The notes: generated from the letters alone by a model not told the origin. Numbered from the stretch's first letter, positions 1 through 9,499 are shown. The stretch is DNA of 64,000 nt from an uncultured Microbacterium sp. (GCF_947489255.1 NZ_CANLCY010000004.1:496001-560000); one strand, 5' to 3'. Numbers and translations: made by a program.

Positions 1-246
1 GACCGCGCCGTTCGAGGCGCCGTTGAAGGGGGTCGTGTGCGGCATCATGAGCGCGACGTAGGCGTCCATGAGCGTCGACTTGCCCGAGCCCGACCCGCCG
101 CACAGCAGGGTCGCGGTGGGGGCGAAGCGCACGCGGTGCGTCCCGTCGTAGCCGCCCCAGTTGATCAGCTGCAGGTCTTCGGCCACCCACTGCTGCCCGC
201 GGGAGGCGGCGGGGATGAGCCCGAAGAGGGTCTCGAGCATGGTCAT
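1..246 (-). CDS. jetC: Wadjet SMC-like ATPase JetC, N-terminal fragment
   Basis: Only the first 82 codons are in the window; the gene runs off the left edge. Translating the minus strand from the ATG at 246 gives an opening with [20 protein letters not shown] and then the P-loop GGSGSGKST near residue 48. This is the arrangement of SbcC/MukB-like ATPases that begin with a short beta-rich segment and a Walker A. The start overlaps the jetB stop as ATGA. Placed directly after a DUF3375 gene (jetA) and a DUF4194 gene (jetB), it should be the SMC motor of a Wadjet (JetABCD) complex, which in known systems recognises and linearises small circular plasmids. The coiled coil and Walker B lie outside the window, so the call rests on the P-loop and the neighbours. 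Confidence 0.85.
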   Translation of the reverse strand, partial: MTMLETLFGLIPAASRGQQWVAEDLQLINWGGYDGTHRVRFAPTATLLCGGSGSGKSTLMDAYVALMMPHTTPFNGASNGAV

Positions 247-983
247 ACGAGCTCTCCCTCGGTCGTTCCGGATGCCACGAGCTCCGCCTCGGTTGCACGC
301 GCGGGGGGCGCCCCGGCATCCGTCGTCTGCTCGTCCAGCCAGCGCTGCAGCTCGCGCAGCGTCTCGGCGCTCAGGACGATCTCGATGAGCGGACCGATGC
401 GGTAGCGGCCCTCGGACTCCTCCTCGATGATGCCCTCGCGGTCGAGGCGCGAGATCGCGGTGCGCACGGCGCGCTGCTGGCTCGCGCGCGTGCCGTCGCT
501 CTCGGAGAAGTAGGTCAGCACGGTCTGCTCGACCTCTTCGACGTCGACGCGGGCCGAGCCGGTGCCCGCGGTGATCTCGCGCTGGAAGACCGTGCGCAGG
601 TAGACGAGCACCAGGGTTTCCGCGCGCGAGTACGCCTCGTCCTTGAGCAGGATCGGCACGTCGAGCTCGTCGCTGCGCACCTGCTCCTTGTAGGCGACGC
701 CCCGCGAGTGGTCGACGACGAGCCGCACGAACAGGTCGTTCAGGCGCGACTCGATCATCTGCTGGTGCTCCAGCAGCAGCTTCCACTCGGCGGGGGAGGA
801 CTCGGCCAGCAGGAAGCGACGCTGGAGGATCCGCACCAGCACGCGGCGCACGTCGGCGTCGAGCACGCCGCGGTCGCCGGCGAAGAGCGCGTCGGGGTCG
901 TTCTCCATCGCGACCGGGGCGATGAACGCGGGGGTGTCGTCGCCGGGGGCGTCGGCATCGGCGGACAGGGCGATGTCAGTCAT
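243..983 (-). CDS. jetB: Wadjet subunit JetB (DUF4194)
   Basis: A 246-residue protein of the DUF4194 family, the MukE-like (kite) winged-helix subunit of Wadjet. The stretch from about residue 40 ([20 protein letters not shown]) through [11 protein letters not shown] and the C-terminal winged-helix part ([17 protein letters not shown]) fits the family. I chose the ATG at 983, giving MTDIAL and an 8-nt overlap with the jetA stop; an ATG two codons upstream (989) is also possible. A long in-frame extension to 1157 exists but only shadows jetA. The 3' end overlaps the jetC start, so jetA, jetB and jetC are translationally coupled in one operon. JetB is expected to bridge the JetC heads and the JetA kleisin. 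Confidence 0.88.
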   Translation of the reverse strand: MTDIALSADADAPGDDTPAFIAPVAMENDPDALFAGDRGVLDADVRRVLVRILQRRFLLAESSPAEWKLLLEHQQMIESRLNDLFVRLVVDHSRGVAYKEQVRSDELDVPILLKDEAYSRAETLVLVYLRTVFQREITAGTGSARVDVEEVEQTVLTYFSESDGTRASQQRAVRTAISRLDREGIIEEESEGRYRIGPLIEIVLSAETLRELQRWLDEQTTDAGAPPARATEAELVASGTTEGELV

Positions 984-2457
984 CGGCATCCGTTTCTGTG
1001 GGGCTCTGGGCGCGGACCGCGCCGAACGCGAAGCGCCGGGTCGTGCCGTCGGGTCGCACGGCCTCCACGATCGAGACCTCGTCGGTCTCGACCAGACCGC
1101 TCCGGTGCACGATCTCGAGCAGGCCGACGAGGTCGACGGGGCGCCGGGTCTGCGCATCGGCGCCCGCGAAGGCCGTCGCGAGGTCGAAGGAGTCGCCGAG
1201 CCCCGCGACGTACGCCTCGAGCTCGGGATAGTGCGGGCCGCCCCACGCGCGCGTGTCGACCGTGTCGAACTCGACGTCGGCGCCGTCGGGGGTGGATGCC
1301 AGGGGCTCGGGCGCTCCGGGCGGACGCACGTCGCTGAGCGAGCGGCGCAGGTGCCCGATGTCGGCGAGCGGGAGGGTGCGCACGGGCTCGACGCGGCCGG
1401 GAGCCCGGGTCTGGCTCCAGCGGTGCAGCCCCGCCATGACGCCGCGCAGCAGATCGTCGACCTGGCGGTCGCGGATCGGATCGTGCGTGCGCACCTGGGC
1501 GGTGATGACGTGCGACGCCCTCCGCTGAGCGGTCAGCACCTCTTGCACCCCCGCTTCGACGCGGCGCGCGATCGCATCCAGCTCCGAACGCTGCTCGGCG
1601 GTCATGAGGCGGGAGAACGGCTGGGTGAGCACGGCGTGCAGCTGCTCGGTGAGGTCGTCGATGTGCTCGGGATCGCCGATGAGGCGCAGGGCCCCCTGGA
1701 ACGCTCGGCCCTCGGGGGTCGCCTGCATCACCTGGCGCCCCCGCTCGAGGTATTCGCGCAGCACGTCGCCCGTCGGACGCACGTCGCGGCGCAGCTCCGC
1801 CACGACGTCGCGCTGCATCGCCGTGATCGACTCCGCCACGCGCGAGAAGTCGGCGGGAAGCTCGCGGGCGAGATGGATGACGTTCTCGGCCTCTTCGAGC
1901 AGGTGATCGTCGTCGAGCGGCTCGACGATGCCCTCGTCGAGGGCGGCGATCTCGGCATCCAGTGCCGCGCGTTCGGCGAGGAGCGCCTCGCGGCGCCGCG
2001 CGGGGTCGCTCTCGGCGTCGCGGGCGAGTCGCTCGACCGCGTCGAGCAGCGTGCGCACGCGCGAGCGGGACACGCGCGCCCGTCCTCCGCCGGCGCGGCC
2101 CGCGATCTCGAGGGCCCCGACCGCGTGCGCCGAGAGCCGGTACACCTCGACGTCGTCCTCGATCTGCAGGCCCAGCCAGCCCACGCGCACCCAGCCGCGG
2201 CAGATCTCGCGCGCGGAGCCGGCGGGGATGCGGCGGTCGTCGTCGGCGTCGATCCCGGCGGCGCGCAGCTCCTCGATCGCCTCGGCGACCTCCACGTGCG
2301 CGTCGGCGACCGCGACGGCGGGGCGGTCGGGCGTGAACACCACCGACAGCGCGGCGACGACGAAGGGGGCGAAGCGCCCGTGCAGCAGGTCGAGCGTGGG
2401 GTTCTTGAACGCCGCCGCCGAGCGCAGGTACGCGGCTTCGGCTCGGGTGCGGGTCAC
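976..2457 (-). CDS. jetA: Wadjet kleisin-like subunit JetA (DUF3375)
   Basis: A 493-residue DUF3375 protein, the MukF-like kleisin of the Wadjet defence system. The N-terminus has the family pattern [20 protein letters not shown], followed by a winged-helix region, a long charged helical middle (about residues 150-320) expected to form coiled coil, and an acidic C-terminus ending in TDADD. I chose the GTG at 2457 rather than an ATG 12 codons upstream because a TAGACT -10 box lies 7 nt before the GTG, predicting a leaderless transcript, and the extra residues look non-coding. It is the first gene of the jetABC operon, the usual Wadjet order. Nothing indicates decay in the part visible here. 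Confidence 0.88.
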   Translation of the reverse strand: MTRTRAEAAYLRSAAAFKNPTLDLLHGRFAPFVVAALSVVFTPDRPAVAVADAHVEVAEAIEELRAAGIDADDDRRIPAGSAREICRGWVRVGWLGLQIEDDVEVYRLSAHAVGALEIAGRAGGGRARVSRSRVRTLLDAVERLARDAESDPARRREALLAERAALDAEIAALDEGIVEPLDDDHLLEEAENVIHLARELPADFSRVAESITAMQRDVVAELRRDVRPTGDVLREYLERGRQVMQATPEGRAFQGALRLIGDPEHIDDLTEQLHAVLTQPFSRLMTAEQRSELDAIARRVEAGVQEVLTAQRRASHVITAQVRTHDPIRDRQVDDLLRGVMAGLHRWSQTRAPGRVEPVRTLPLADIGHLRRSLSDVRPPGAPEPLASTPDGADVEFDTVDTRAWGGPHYPELEAYVAGLGDSFDLATAFAGADAQTRRPVDLVGLLEIVHRSGLVETDEVSIVEAVRPDGTTRRFAFGAVRAQSPTETDADD

Positions 2458-2464
2458 TGGCTCG

Positions 2465-2470
2465 AGTCTA
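2465..2470 (-). promoter_or_regulatory. -10 box of the jetABC operon
   Basis: TAGACT on the minus strand, 7 nt before the jetA GTG. The spacing predicts a transcript that begins at or next to the start codon. No convincing -35 was recognised. Confidence 0.5.
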
Positions 2471-2679
2471 CCGGCGCGGGCCCGGGCCGCCATGCGGATG
2501 ACGGAGCGGGTGAACCGCGCTCAGCCGCCGCGCCGGGGGAGCGGCCCGGGCAGGGCGACACCGGGATCACCTCGGCAGGAGGCCGGAGGGCGGGGTCCGC
2601 GGCGCTCCAGGAGCGGGGCAGAGTGCCGGGTGACCTGTGTGCCGCCGATCCCGCGCGTGCCCGTGCCGGAAGGACCTCC

Positions 2680-4047
2680 GTGAGCGCCCACCGTGAGACC
2701 CCGCTCGTGTCGCCGACCCGTCTGCGGGCGGTTCCCTCGCGTCGCGCGCTCATCGGGGCGGCGGCGTGGGCCCTGCCGGTCGTGACGGTTGCGGCCACCG
2801 TACCGGCCGTCGCCGCCTCGGGCGCTGCGCTGTCGTTCTCGGCGACCGCCTACCAGGCGCCGGCCTGCGCGAGCATCATCGGTGCGACCGTGCGAGCCGA
2901 TGCATGGGGTTCCGGCGCTCCGGGGGTCGCGGTGACCCTCCAGCTCAGCGGCGGCTTCGCGTTCGACGGGGGCTCCGCCTCGACGACGGTCGTCACCGGA
3001 TCCGACGGAACGGCGGCGTGCGGCGACATCCATGTTCCGTCGGGCGGGTCCGTCGGCACGATCACCGCATCGGCGGCCGGTGCGGCATCGGCGACGGCGG
3101 CGCTGTCGGCGACGCCCGACGGTCGCGTGCTGTTCGTCCCGCGCGGCAGCGTCGCCGCCACCGAGGTGCCCGCGGGAGCCACCCCGGTGGCGGGCGACCT
3201 GTTCCTCCGCGACCACGTGCTCTACCGCCACGGGGTGGGCGTCGTGCAGCGCGAGGTCGCCGCGGCGGGGTCGCTGGTCGAGAGTCCCGCGAAGAACGGC
3301 TCCTTCCTCCTGCCGCTGCTGCTCGTCGACGGCTCCGCGGTGGTGTTCGACACCGTCGGCAACACGTCGACTCCGGCCGTCGGCACCCCCGCGGGTGCCA
3401 CGCCGGTGGCGGCCGACCTCTTCCTGTCCGGCACGACGCTGTACCGCGGCGGCGTGGCCGTGGCATCCGGGGTCGCCGCCTACGGACAGCTCGTCGAGCA
3501 CGACCAGGGGAGCGGCCCCACCGGGCAGTTCGAGCTGCCGTTCCGCGCGGTCGACGGCTCGCCGCGCCTGTACCGCTCTCCGGCCGACGAGGTGCGCACC
3601 GCGCACGAGTTCGGGCAGGCCGGAGGGCCTCCGTCGGGCGCGACCCCCGTCGCCGGCGACCTCTTCATCGCCGACGGCACGCTGTACCGGGTCAGCGCCG
3701 ACGGGGCCAACCCCCTCGGGACAGGGGCCCTCGCCTCTCAGATCGACGCGTGGGGCGCATTGACGCCGAACCCGTACTTCTCGGGTCAACGGCTCCTGCC
3801 GCTGCGCACCGCCGCTGGCGCGGCCGCCCTCCTCGACGTGGCCGCGGGGCATGTCCGCACCGTCGCGCAGGTTCCGCCGGGGGCAGTGCCCATCGGGGCC
3901 GATCTCTTCCTGTCGGCGAGCACCGTCCATCAAGCCGACGTCGGCGCCGTCGCGTTCGACGTCGGGCGGTTCGGGCAGCCGGTACCGGTCGCGGCGGGCG
4001 GCTCGCGCGTGGCCGTTCCCGTCGTCGCCCCCGTTCCGACCTGCTGA
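2680..4047 (+). CDS. secreted protein with four GATPVAGDLF-type repeats, unknown function
   Basis: I do not recognise a named family. The 455-residue product starts at a GTG preceded by GGAAGGA 5-6 nt upstream. Residues 20-47 form an export signal with twin arginines (SRRALIGAAAW) ending at a likely AVAAS cleavage site. A beta-rich, Ig-like segment follows (about 48-145). Then come four imperfect repeats about 73-81 residues apart, each built on GATPVAGDLF and a following LYR: residues 166, 239, 320 and 401. The repeats resemble a bladed or beta-solenoid surface domain, but that is inference. A secreted subtilase gene starts 13 bp downstream, so the two are probably co-transcribed and act together outside the cell. 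No cell-wall anchor motif was seen; the protein ends in PVPTC. Confidence 0.8.
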   Translation: MSAHRETPLVSPTRLRAVPSRRALIGAAAWALPVVTVAATVPAVAASGAALSFSATAYQAPACASIIGATVRADAWGSGAPGVAVTLQLSGGFAFDGGSASTTVVTGSDGTAACGDIHVPSGGSVGTITASAAGAASATAALSATPDGRVLFVPRGSVAATEVPAGATPVAGDLFLRDHVLYRHGVGVVQREVAAAGSLVESPAKNGSFLLPLLLVDGSAVVFDTVGNTSTPAVGTPAGATPVAADLFLSGTTLYRGGVAVASGVAAYGQLVEHDQGSGPTGQFELPFRAVDGSPRLYRSPADEVRTAHEFGQAGGPPSGATPVAGDLFIADGTLYRVSADGANPLGTGALASQIDAWGALTPNPYFSGQRLLPLRTAAGAAALLDVAAGHVRTVAQVPPGAVPIGADLFLSASTVHQADVGAVAFDVGRFGQPVPVAAGGSRVAVPVVAPVPTC

Positions 4048-4060
4048 CCCCGACCCACGG

Positions 4061-5623
4061 ATGCACCCCATGTCGATCCCTCCCCGCCGCCGCTGGCTGC
4101 TCGCCTCCCTCGCCGCCGTCGCGGTCGTGCTCGGTCTCGTCGGCGCCGCCCAGCTGCCCCTCCCGCCGACTCCCGCGCCCGAGCGACCGAGCGCCGCGCC
4201 CGCGGAGCAGCCGTCCACGCCCGCAGCCCCCGACGCCCCGACCTTCGCCGAGCAGCTCCCCGTGCCGCCGGGAGCGAGTCCTGAGGAGCGGCGCCGCATC
4301 GAGCTGACGTACTCGCTCGTGGAGATCCCCGACGACCGCCTCGCCGACCTCCGCGCGGTGGCGGCCGGGGCCATCGGTGCGCAGTCGATCGAGGGGACCA
4401 CCCTCGTCGCCGTCCCGGCCGACCAGGTCGACGCCGTGCGCACGGCCTTCCCCGACAGCCCCATCACGCCCAACCAAGAGGTCACGACCACCGCGGACCA
4501 GACTCCGACGCCGTCGTGGGGTCTCGACGCCGTCGACAGCCCCGACGCGTCGCAGGACCAGCACTACCTGTCCGACACCACCGGCGCGGGGACCACCGTC
4601 TACGTCGTGGACAGCGGCATCCAGTCGACGCACCCCGATTTCGGCGGACGCGTGGATGCCGTGAACGGGCACACCGAGGTCGACGACGGCAACGGCACCG
4701 AGGACTGCAACGGCCACGGCACGCACGTCGCCGGGACGGTCGGGAGCACGACCTACGGTGTCGCCAAGGCCACTCGCCTCGTTCCCGTACGGGTGATCGG
4801 CTGCGACGGCAAGGGAACCGGTCTGGGTTTCCTCTACGGTCTGATCTGGATCTACAACAACCACTCGGGCACGAAGTCGGTCGTCACCATGAGTCTGAGC
4901 ACGTCGGTGAACGCGACCATCGACAAGTACATCCAGCGGGGCGTGGACCGGGGGTACGTGATGACCTCCGCGGCGGGCAATGACGCCGTCGACGCCTGCA
5001 CATCCTCACCGGCGCACGCGCCGAACGGGATCACGGTCGGAGCGATCGAGCGTCCCCGCAAGATCGCCTGGTATTCCAACGTCGGCTCGTGCGTGACGCT
5101 CTTCGCGCCGGGCTCCGACATCACCTCGACCTGGATCGGCTCGACGACGAACACCATCAGCGGCACCTCGATGGCCACGCCGCACGTCGCCGGTCTCGCC
5201 GCTCGCCTGCTGCAGGAGCATCCGACCTGGAAGCCAGCGCAGGTCAAGGCCGCTCTCACCTCGACACCCGGTGCGAGCGGGAACCTCACCGGCCTGCCCG
5301 ACGGCACCGCGAACATCTTCGCCGCGATCCGCGGTGTCCCGCGCGTGCTCACCGTCACGGCCACCCGTGCCACGGGCGGAGAGACCCTCTCGTGGACCGT
5401 CAACGACATCGGCACCCTCACCTCGTTCGCGATCGCCGTGACCGACACCACGAGCGGGCGGGTCTACCGCGTCGACGTGGCGGGTGCGACCCGGTCGACC
5501 GACTTCCTCGACGTGCTGCCCGGGCACTCCTACAGCGTCAGCATCGGGGCGAGCGGCACGCTCCCGACGGGCGTCGCCGTCACGAGCGATCCGGTGACGG
5601 CCGCGTTCACCGCGCCGTCATGA
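4061..5623 (+). CDS. secreted S8 (subtilisin-like) serine peptidase
   Basis: A 520-residue extracellular endopeptidase. The N-terminus has RRR followed by a hydrophobic stretch (12-30) and a Pro-rich segment; residues 70-150 look like an I9-type inhibitory propeptide. The catalytic triad is visible: Asp184 in YVVDSG, His219 in NGHGTHVAG and Ser370 in SGTSMATPHVAG, with oxyanion Asn307 in AAGND. A C-terminal beta-sandwich, Fn3-like domain (about 428-518) follows. ATGs at 4061 and 4070 are both possible; neither has a strong ribosome binding site, so translation may be coupled to the repeat-protein gene 13 bp upstream. The pairing suggests processing of that neighbour, but the sequence does not prove it. 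Confidence 0.92.
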   Translation: MHPMSIPPRRRWLLASLAAVAVVLGLVGAAQLPLPPTPAPERPSAAPAEQPSTPAAPDAPTFAEQLPVPPGASPEERRRIELTYSLVEIPDDRLADLRAVAAGAIGAQSIEGTTLVAVPADQVDAVRTAFPDSPITPNQEVTTTADQTPTPSWGLDAVDSPDASQDQHYLSDTTGAGTTVYVVDSGIQSTHPDFGGRVDAVNGHTEVDDGNGTEDCNGHGTHVAGTVGSTTYGVAKATRLVPVRVIGCDGKGTGLGFLYGLIWIYNNHSGTKSVVTMSLSTSVNATIDKYIQRGVDRGYVMTSAAGNDAVDACTSSPAHAPNGITVGAIERPRKIAWYSNVGSCVTLFAPGSDITSTWIGSTTNTISGTSMATPHVAGLAARLLQEHPTWKPAQVKAALTSTPGASGNLTGLPDGTANIFAAIRGVPRVLTVTATRATGGETLSWTVNDIGTLTSFAIAVTDTTSGRVYRVDVAGATRSTDFLDVLPGHSYSVSIGASGTLPTGVAVTSDPVTAAFTAPS

Positions 5624-5632
5624 CGCGGGGGA

Positions 5633-5667
5633 GCCGGCCGCGCCTATTCTCCGCGGCGCGCACCGGC
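5633..5667. terminator. probable bidirectional terminator between convergent genes
   Basis: Inverted arms GCCGG..GCGCC and GGCGC..CCGGC flank a loop containing TATTCT, between the convergent subtilase and glycosyltransferase genes. There is no long T tract, as is usual at this GC content. Confidence 0.4.
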
Positions 5668-5672
5668 ACGCC

Positions 5673-7697
5673 TCACGCGCCGCCGCAGGCGTAGAGGGTG
5701 ACGCCCGACACCTTCTGCACGTCGCCCCCTTCGTGCGCCGCGGAGAAGGACCACGCACCCACCTGTCGGCATCCGGGTTCCGTCGCGACGTGGCGGACGG
5801 GATCGGACTCAGGAGCGCCCTGGGCGACGGCCAGCAGACGCGCCTGACCGGAATGCACCATCTGCTCGAGCGCCTTCACCGTGAAAACGCTGACGTGGCC
5901 CGAATAGCCGCCGTCGGTGAGCACGTCGTCGCCCGTCGCGTCGATGATCTGCGCCGAGATCGCCCAGGAGTCGGTGACCATCAGTGCACGCCCGTCGCTG
6001 CCGCCGCCGTGGGCACGCGCGGTGTCGACGAGCTGCGCGAGTGCGGGGGTCAGTCCCGCTCGGCCGCCCCACGGGGCCGGACTCGAGATGGCGAAGGTCT
6101 CGTTCGGATCGCCTTTCTGCGCGGTGACGCCCACGTACGCGTCGCCTCCGCTGCCGTCGCGGGCGTCGTCGAGCACCTGGAGGCTCGTGGCGATCGGCAG
6201 GCACAGCAGGGCCACGGCGAGAGCGGCGGGGGCGACGCGTCGCAGGTGCGCGCCCGAGATCGCCGCGACGATCCCGATCCCCGCTCCGGCGACTCCCGCC
6301 GCGATCGCCGGGATCAGCAGCACGACGGGGAGTCGTGCTTCGGAGACGAGCACCGCCCACCAGACCGCCTGCACGATGACGATGCCGGGGAGCACGAGTC
6401 GCCGCCCCCGGGAGGCCGAGCGCAGCAGGCGCACGCCCTCGCCCCAGGCCACGGCCGTCAGCAGCACGAGCGGTACGCCCAGCGCAGCGACGTAGGCGGT
6501 GTGCGGAACCCGCGTGAACGACAGCACGGCCGCCGAGGTGACGAGCCAGACCGCCGCGACGGCGACGAGGGCGAATCGGGCGCGGGCTCCGGCCGCACCG
6601 CCGGGGTCCGCCACCGCGCCGGGCCCGTCGGGGTCCGCGGTCCGCGAGCGCCGGTACACCGGCGAGCCACCGATGCGCCGCCCCCATCGCCACAGGCCCA
6701 GCACGACGCCGGCGATCGCCGCGGGGTAGAGCCAGCCGATCTGCGTCACGAGCGGCAGCTCGAGGAGCTTCGTGATCGACGACGACCCGCCCGAGGCGGA
6801 GCCGTGCTGCGTGAACGCGTGCACGATCGCGCTCAGCGTCGCGCCCCAGCCGCCCGTCGACGCCGTCGCGCCGACCGAGCCGGGCACGGCGCCCGGAGCG
6901 AAGCGGTCGAGGCCGTTGTAGCCGAACACCATCGCGAACACGTCGTCGTCGGTGGAGCCGTCGATGTAGGGTCGTGCGCCGGCGGGGACGAGCGCGATCG
7001 CGGTGATCCAGGCGACGGAGGCGACCACCGCGGCACCCGTCATCACACCCGCTCGCGCCAGCGCGCGGCGACGACCGCCCGTGGCGAGGAGGGTGCCGAC
7101 GACGAGAGCGGGCAGCACGAACCAGGCCGACATCATCTTGGCCTGGAACCCCACGCCGATGAACAGCGCGCACAGCAGCAACGGCCACCACCGGTCGGTG
7201 AGCACGGCCCGCTGCCACCACACCACCGCGACGGCCAGCGCCATCGTGAGCAGCCCGTCCTCCATCGGATGAGCGAACATCGACACGAAGATCGGCGTCG
7301 AGGCCGCGGCCGCCGCGGCCACCAGCCCCACCCCTCGCCCGCCGAAGCGCAGCCCGATGAGCGCGCACGCGAGGATCGTCACGACGCCCTCGATCGCCTG
7401 GGGGAGCGCGATCGCCGAGGTCGACATCCCGAAGAGACGGATGCCGAGCGCCTGGGGGACCGCGAACCCGCTGAGCTTGTCGAGGGTGACGGTGGCCGCG
7501 GGGTCGAACGCGCCGAACAGCATCGCGTGCCACGACGACGCCATTGATCGCGCCGAGGCCTCGTAGAACGAGAAGTCGCCGCCGCGCGCGAGGTTCCAGC
7601 AGGTCAGCACGACGAACGCGGCGACGATGAGCGTCAGCGAGATGCGGGCCCACCAGGGTTCGCGCCACCAGCGCGCGAGGACGACGCGAGAGATCAC
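5673..7697 (-). CDS. GT39-type polyprenyl-phosphate-sugar glycosyltransferase, multi-membrane
   Basis: A 674-residue integral membrane protein of the PMT/ArnT-like glycosyltransferase 39 superfamily. These enzymes move a sugar from a lipid-phosphate donor to an extracellular acceptor. It has about 10-12 membrane segments over residues 15-500, a first loop with GDFSFYEASARSMASSW and FDPAATVTLDKLSGF (the loop holding the catalytic acid in this superfamily), and a C-terminal extracytoplasmic domain ending in GCRQVGAWSFS and LYACGGA. The start is a GTG at 7697. The protein is a clear relative of the one at 13408-15447, sharing the loop pattern DPAxTVTLDK and a FGYNGLxRF motif. The sugar and acceptor cannot be told from sequence. 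It converges on the subtilase gene. Confidence 0.82.
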   Translation of the reverse strand: MISRVVLARWWREPWWARISLTLIVAAFVVLTCWNLARGGDFSFYEASARSMASSWHAMLFGAFDPAATVTLDKLSGFAVPQALGIRLFGMSTSAIALPQAIEGVVTILACALIGLRFGGRGVGLVAAAAAASTPIFVSMFAHPMEDGLLTMALAVAVVWWQRAVLTDRWWPLLLCALFIGVGFQAKMMSAWFVLPALVVGTLLATGGRRRALARAGVMTGAAVVASVAWITAIALVPAGARPYIDGSTDDDVFAMVFGYNGLDRFAPGAVPGSVGATASTGGWGATLSAIVHAFTQHGSASGGSSSITKLLELPLVTQIGWLYPAAIAGVVLGLWRWGRRIGGSPVYRRSRTADPDGPGAVADPGGAAGARARFALVAVAAVWLVTSAAVLSFTRVPHTAYVAALGVPLVLLTAVAWGEGVRLLRSASRGRRLVLPGIVIVQAVWWAVLVSEARLPVVLLIPAIAAGVAGAGIGIVAAISGAHLRRVAPAALAVALLCLPIATSLQVLDDARDGSGGDAYVGVTAQKGDPNETFAISSPAPWGGRAGLTPALAQLVDTARAHGGGSDGRALMVTDSWAISAQIIDATGDDVLTDGGYSGHVSVFTVKALEQMVHSGQARLLAVAQGAPESDPVRHVATEPGCRQVGAWSFSAAHEGGDVQKVSGVTLYACGGA

Positions 7698-7815
7698 GAC
7701 GAGAAGAGTGCTCCGCGTGCAACGGCGGTGCGTATGGCTCCGCTATCAGCCCGCTGTGACTGCACCCGAGTGGCCCGCGCCGGTGTGCGGAACGCGGGAG
7801 GGGGCGTTCACGCGA

Positions 7816-7849
7816 CGGCCGCGGCATCCGGTGTCGGATGCCGCGGCCG
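7816..7849 (-). terminator. hairpin terminator after the permease
   Basis: Perfect 15-bp arms (CGGCCGCGGCATCCG and its complement) around a 4-nt loop, 26 bp beyond the permease stop. The arms contain GGCATCC and GGATGCC, a heptamer that recurs through the window. Confidence 0.75.
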
Positions 7850-7875
7850 AAACGCAGCGATCGGGTGGTGCGGAG

Positions 7876-9300
7876 TCAGACCTCCGAGCGCGGGCCCGGG
7901 GCCACCTTGTTGACGCCGGTGACCGGTTGGTTCTCGTCGAACGACGCGATCGGGCGACGGAAGCCGCGCGTGAGGATCACCAGGTAGACGACGCCGAGGC
8001 CGGTCCAGATCAGACCGCCGACGAGGGCGTGCATGTCGAGGTTGACCCACAGCAGGCCCGTCAGCACCATGCCGATCGCGGGCATGACGATGTAGCGCGC
8101 GATGTCGCCGGGGGTCTTGCGGAGCCCCTTGCGCACCGCGAACCACGCGATCACCGAGATGTTGACGAAGGTGAACGCGACCAGGGCGCCGTAGTTGATG
8201 TACGCCGCGATCTGCTCGAGGGTGAACGAGATCGCGAACAGGCTCACGAGCCCCACGATGACGATCGAGAACGTCGGGGTGTGGGTCTTCGGGTTGATGA
8301 AACCGAAGATGCGACGCGGCAGCACGTTGTTGCGGCCCATCACCATGAGCATGCGCGCCACCGAGGCGTGCGAGGCGAGCCACGACGCCAGGGTCGCCGC
8401 GAAGCCCGCGGCGGTGAGCACGGCCTGCAGCACCGGCCCGCCGACCTGCACGCCGATCTCGGGGAGCGTGCTGTCTTCGATGGCCTCCTGCGGGAACGCC
8501 GTGGCGTCGGGGAAGCGCAACTGCGTCACGTACGAGGCGATGAGGAAGATGAGACCGCCCACGATGAGGGTCAGCACGATCGCCCGCGGCATGATCTTCG
8601 GGGTCTTGGCCTCTTCCGAGTACATCGACACCGCGTCGAACCCGATGAACGAGAAGCACACGACCGTCGCCCCCGCCAGCACGGCGCCGAACTGCACGTC
8701 GCTGTGGGCGAAGGGGGCCAGCGACACGGCGGTGCCGGCTCCCGCGCCGCCGACCAGCTGCACGACGACCATGACGACGAAGACCGTCATCACGAGGATC
8801 GAGAACACCAGCAGCACCATGTTGACGTTCGAGGTGCCGCGCATCGTCAGGTAGATGACGCCGGTGACGCCGGCGGTGAAGACGACCACCCAGATCCAGC
8901 CGGGCACGTCGGGGAACAGGGCCTCCATGTAGCTGCGCAGGATGAGGGCGTTGACCATCGGCAGGAGCATGTAGTCGATCAGCGCGGTCCACCCCACGAC
9001 GAATCCGACCCCGGGGTGGATCGACTCGCGCGCGTAGGTGTACGCCGAGCCGGCGCTCGGGATGACGCGCACCATCTTGCCGTAGCTGATGGCGGTGAAG
9101 ACGAGCACGACGAGGGCCACGGCGTAGGCCGCGGGGACGACGTTGTTCGTCTTGTCGGCGACGAGGCCGAAGGTGTCGAACACGACGGTCGGGGTCATGT
9201 ACCCGAGGCCCAGGCCGACGATCGACCAGAGACCGAGGGTGCGGGCGAGTTTGGCTCCCGAGCGTGACGTGGCCGCGTCGGCGGCGAGGTTCTCGTTCGT
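7876..9300 (-). CDS. APC-family amino acid/polyamine permease
   Basis: An amino acid-polyamine-organocation transporter with about 12 membrane helices. The first helix has the family pattern (LGLWSIVGLGLGYMTPTVVFDTFG), and the helix 3 region reads PSAGSAYTYARESIHPGVGF. The start is unusual. A perfect AGGAGG (9310-9305) stands 4 nt before an in-frame ACG at 9300 that begins TNENLAADAATSRS, exactly where an ATG would be expected. The only conventional in-frame starts are upstream, such as the GTG at 9378, which would place the AGGAGG inside the coding region. I annotate from the ACG (474 aa). Substrates are probably amines or amino acids handled by the adjacent aminotransferase, although a hairpin at 9463-9493 separates the two genes. 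Confidence 0.85.
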   Translation of the reverse strand, partial: TNENLAADAATSRSGAKLARTLGLWSIVGLGLGYMTPTVVFDTFGLVADKTNNVVPAAYAVALVVLVFTAISYGKMVRVIPSAGSAYTYARESIHPGVGFVVGWTALIDYMLLPMVNALILRSYMEALFPDVPGWIWVVVFTAGVTGVIYLTMRGTSNVNMVLLVFSILVMTVFVVMVVVQLVGGAGAGTAVSLAPFAHSDVQFGAVLAGATVVCFSFIGFDAVSMYSEEAKTPKIMPRAIVLTLIVGGLIFLIASYVTQLRFPDATAFPQEAIEDSTLPEIGVQVGGPVLQAVLTAAGFAATLASWLASHASVARMLMVMGRNNVLPRRIFGFINPKTHTPTFSIVIVGLVSLFAISFTLEQIAAYINYGALVAFTFVNISVIAWFAVRKGLRKTPGDIARYIVMPAIGMVLTGLLWVNLDMHALVGGLIWTGLGVVYLVILTRGFRRPIASFDENQPVTGVNKVAPGPRSEV

Positions 9301-9462
9301 GGCTCCTCCTAAGGGGTGCGGTGCGCGATCGGGTGTCGCGTCCGTGGGCTGATGTCGGGGGTACAGCGATCGGAGCACCGCTCGGGGTGGAGAGCGGGGG
9401 AGGTCGGCGGGGTGATGCCGGATGGGGGTCGTCGACCGATCGGGGCGACCGGCGGGCGGGGA

Positions 9463-9493
9463 GGGATGCCGACCCTCGTGGTGTCGGCATCCC
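9463..9493 (-). terminator. hairpin after the aminotransferase gene
   Basis: Perfect 11-bp arms GGGATGCCGAC and GTCGGCATCCC around a 9-nt loop, 7 bp beyond the aminotransferase stop. It may end the lrp-aminotransferase transcript or reduce read-through into the permease. There is no T tract. Confidence 0.6.
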
Positions 9494-9499
9494 CCGTGA

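Noticed and set aside
922..2679. Long plus-strand open frame opposite jetA/jetB and in frame with the repeat-protein gene
   Set aside because: It is a GC-rich shadow with Arg/Gly/Ala-heavy translation; the true gene starts at GTG 2680 with a ribosome binding site and signal peptide.
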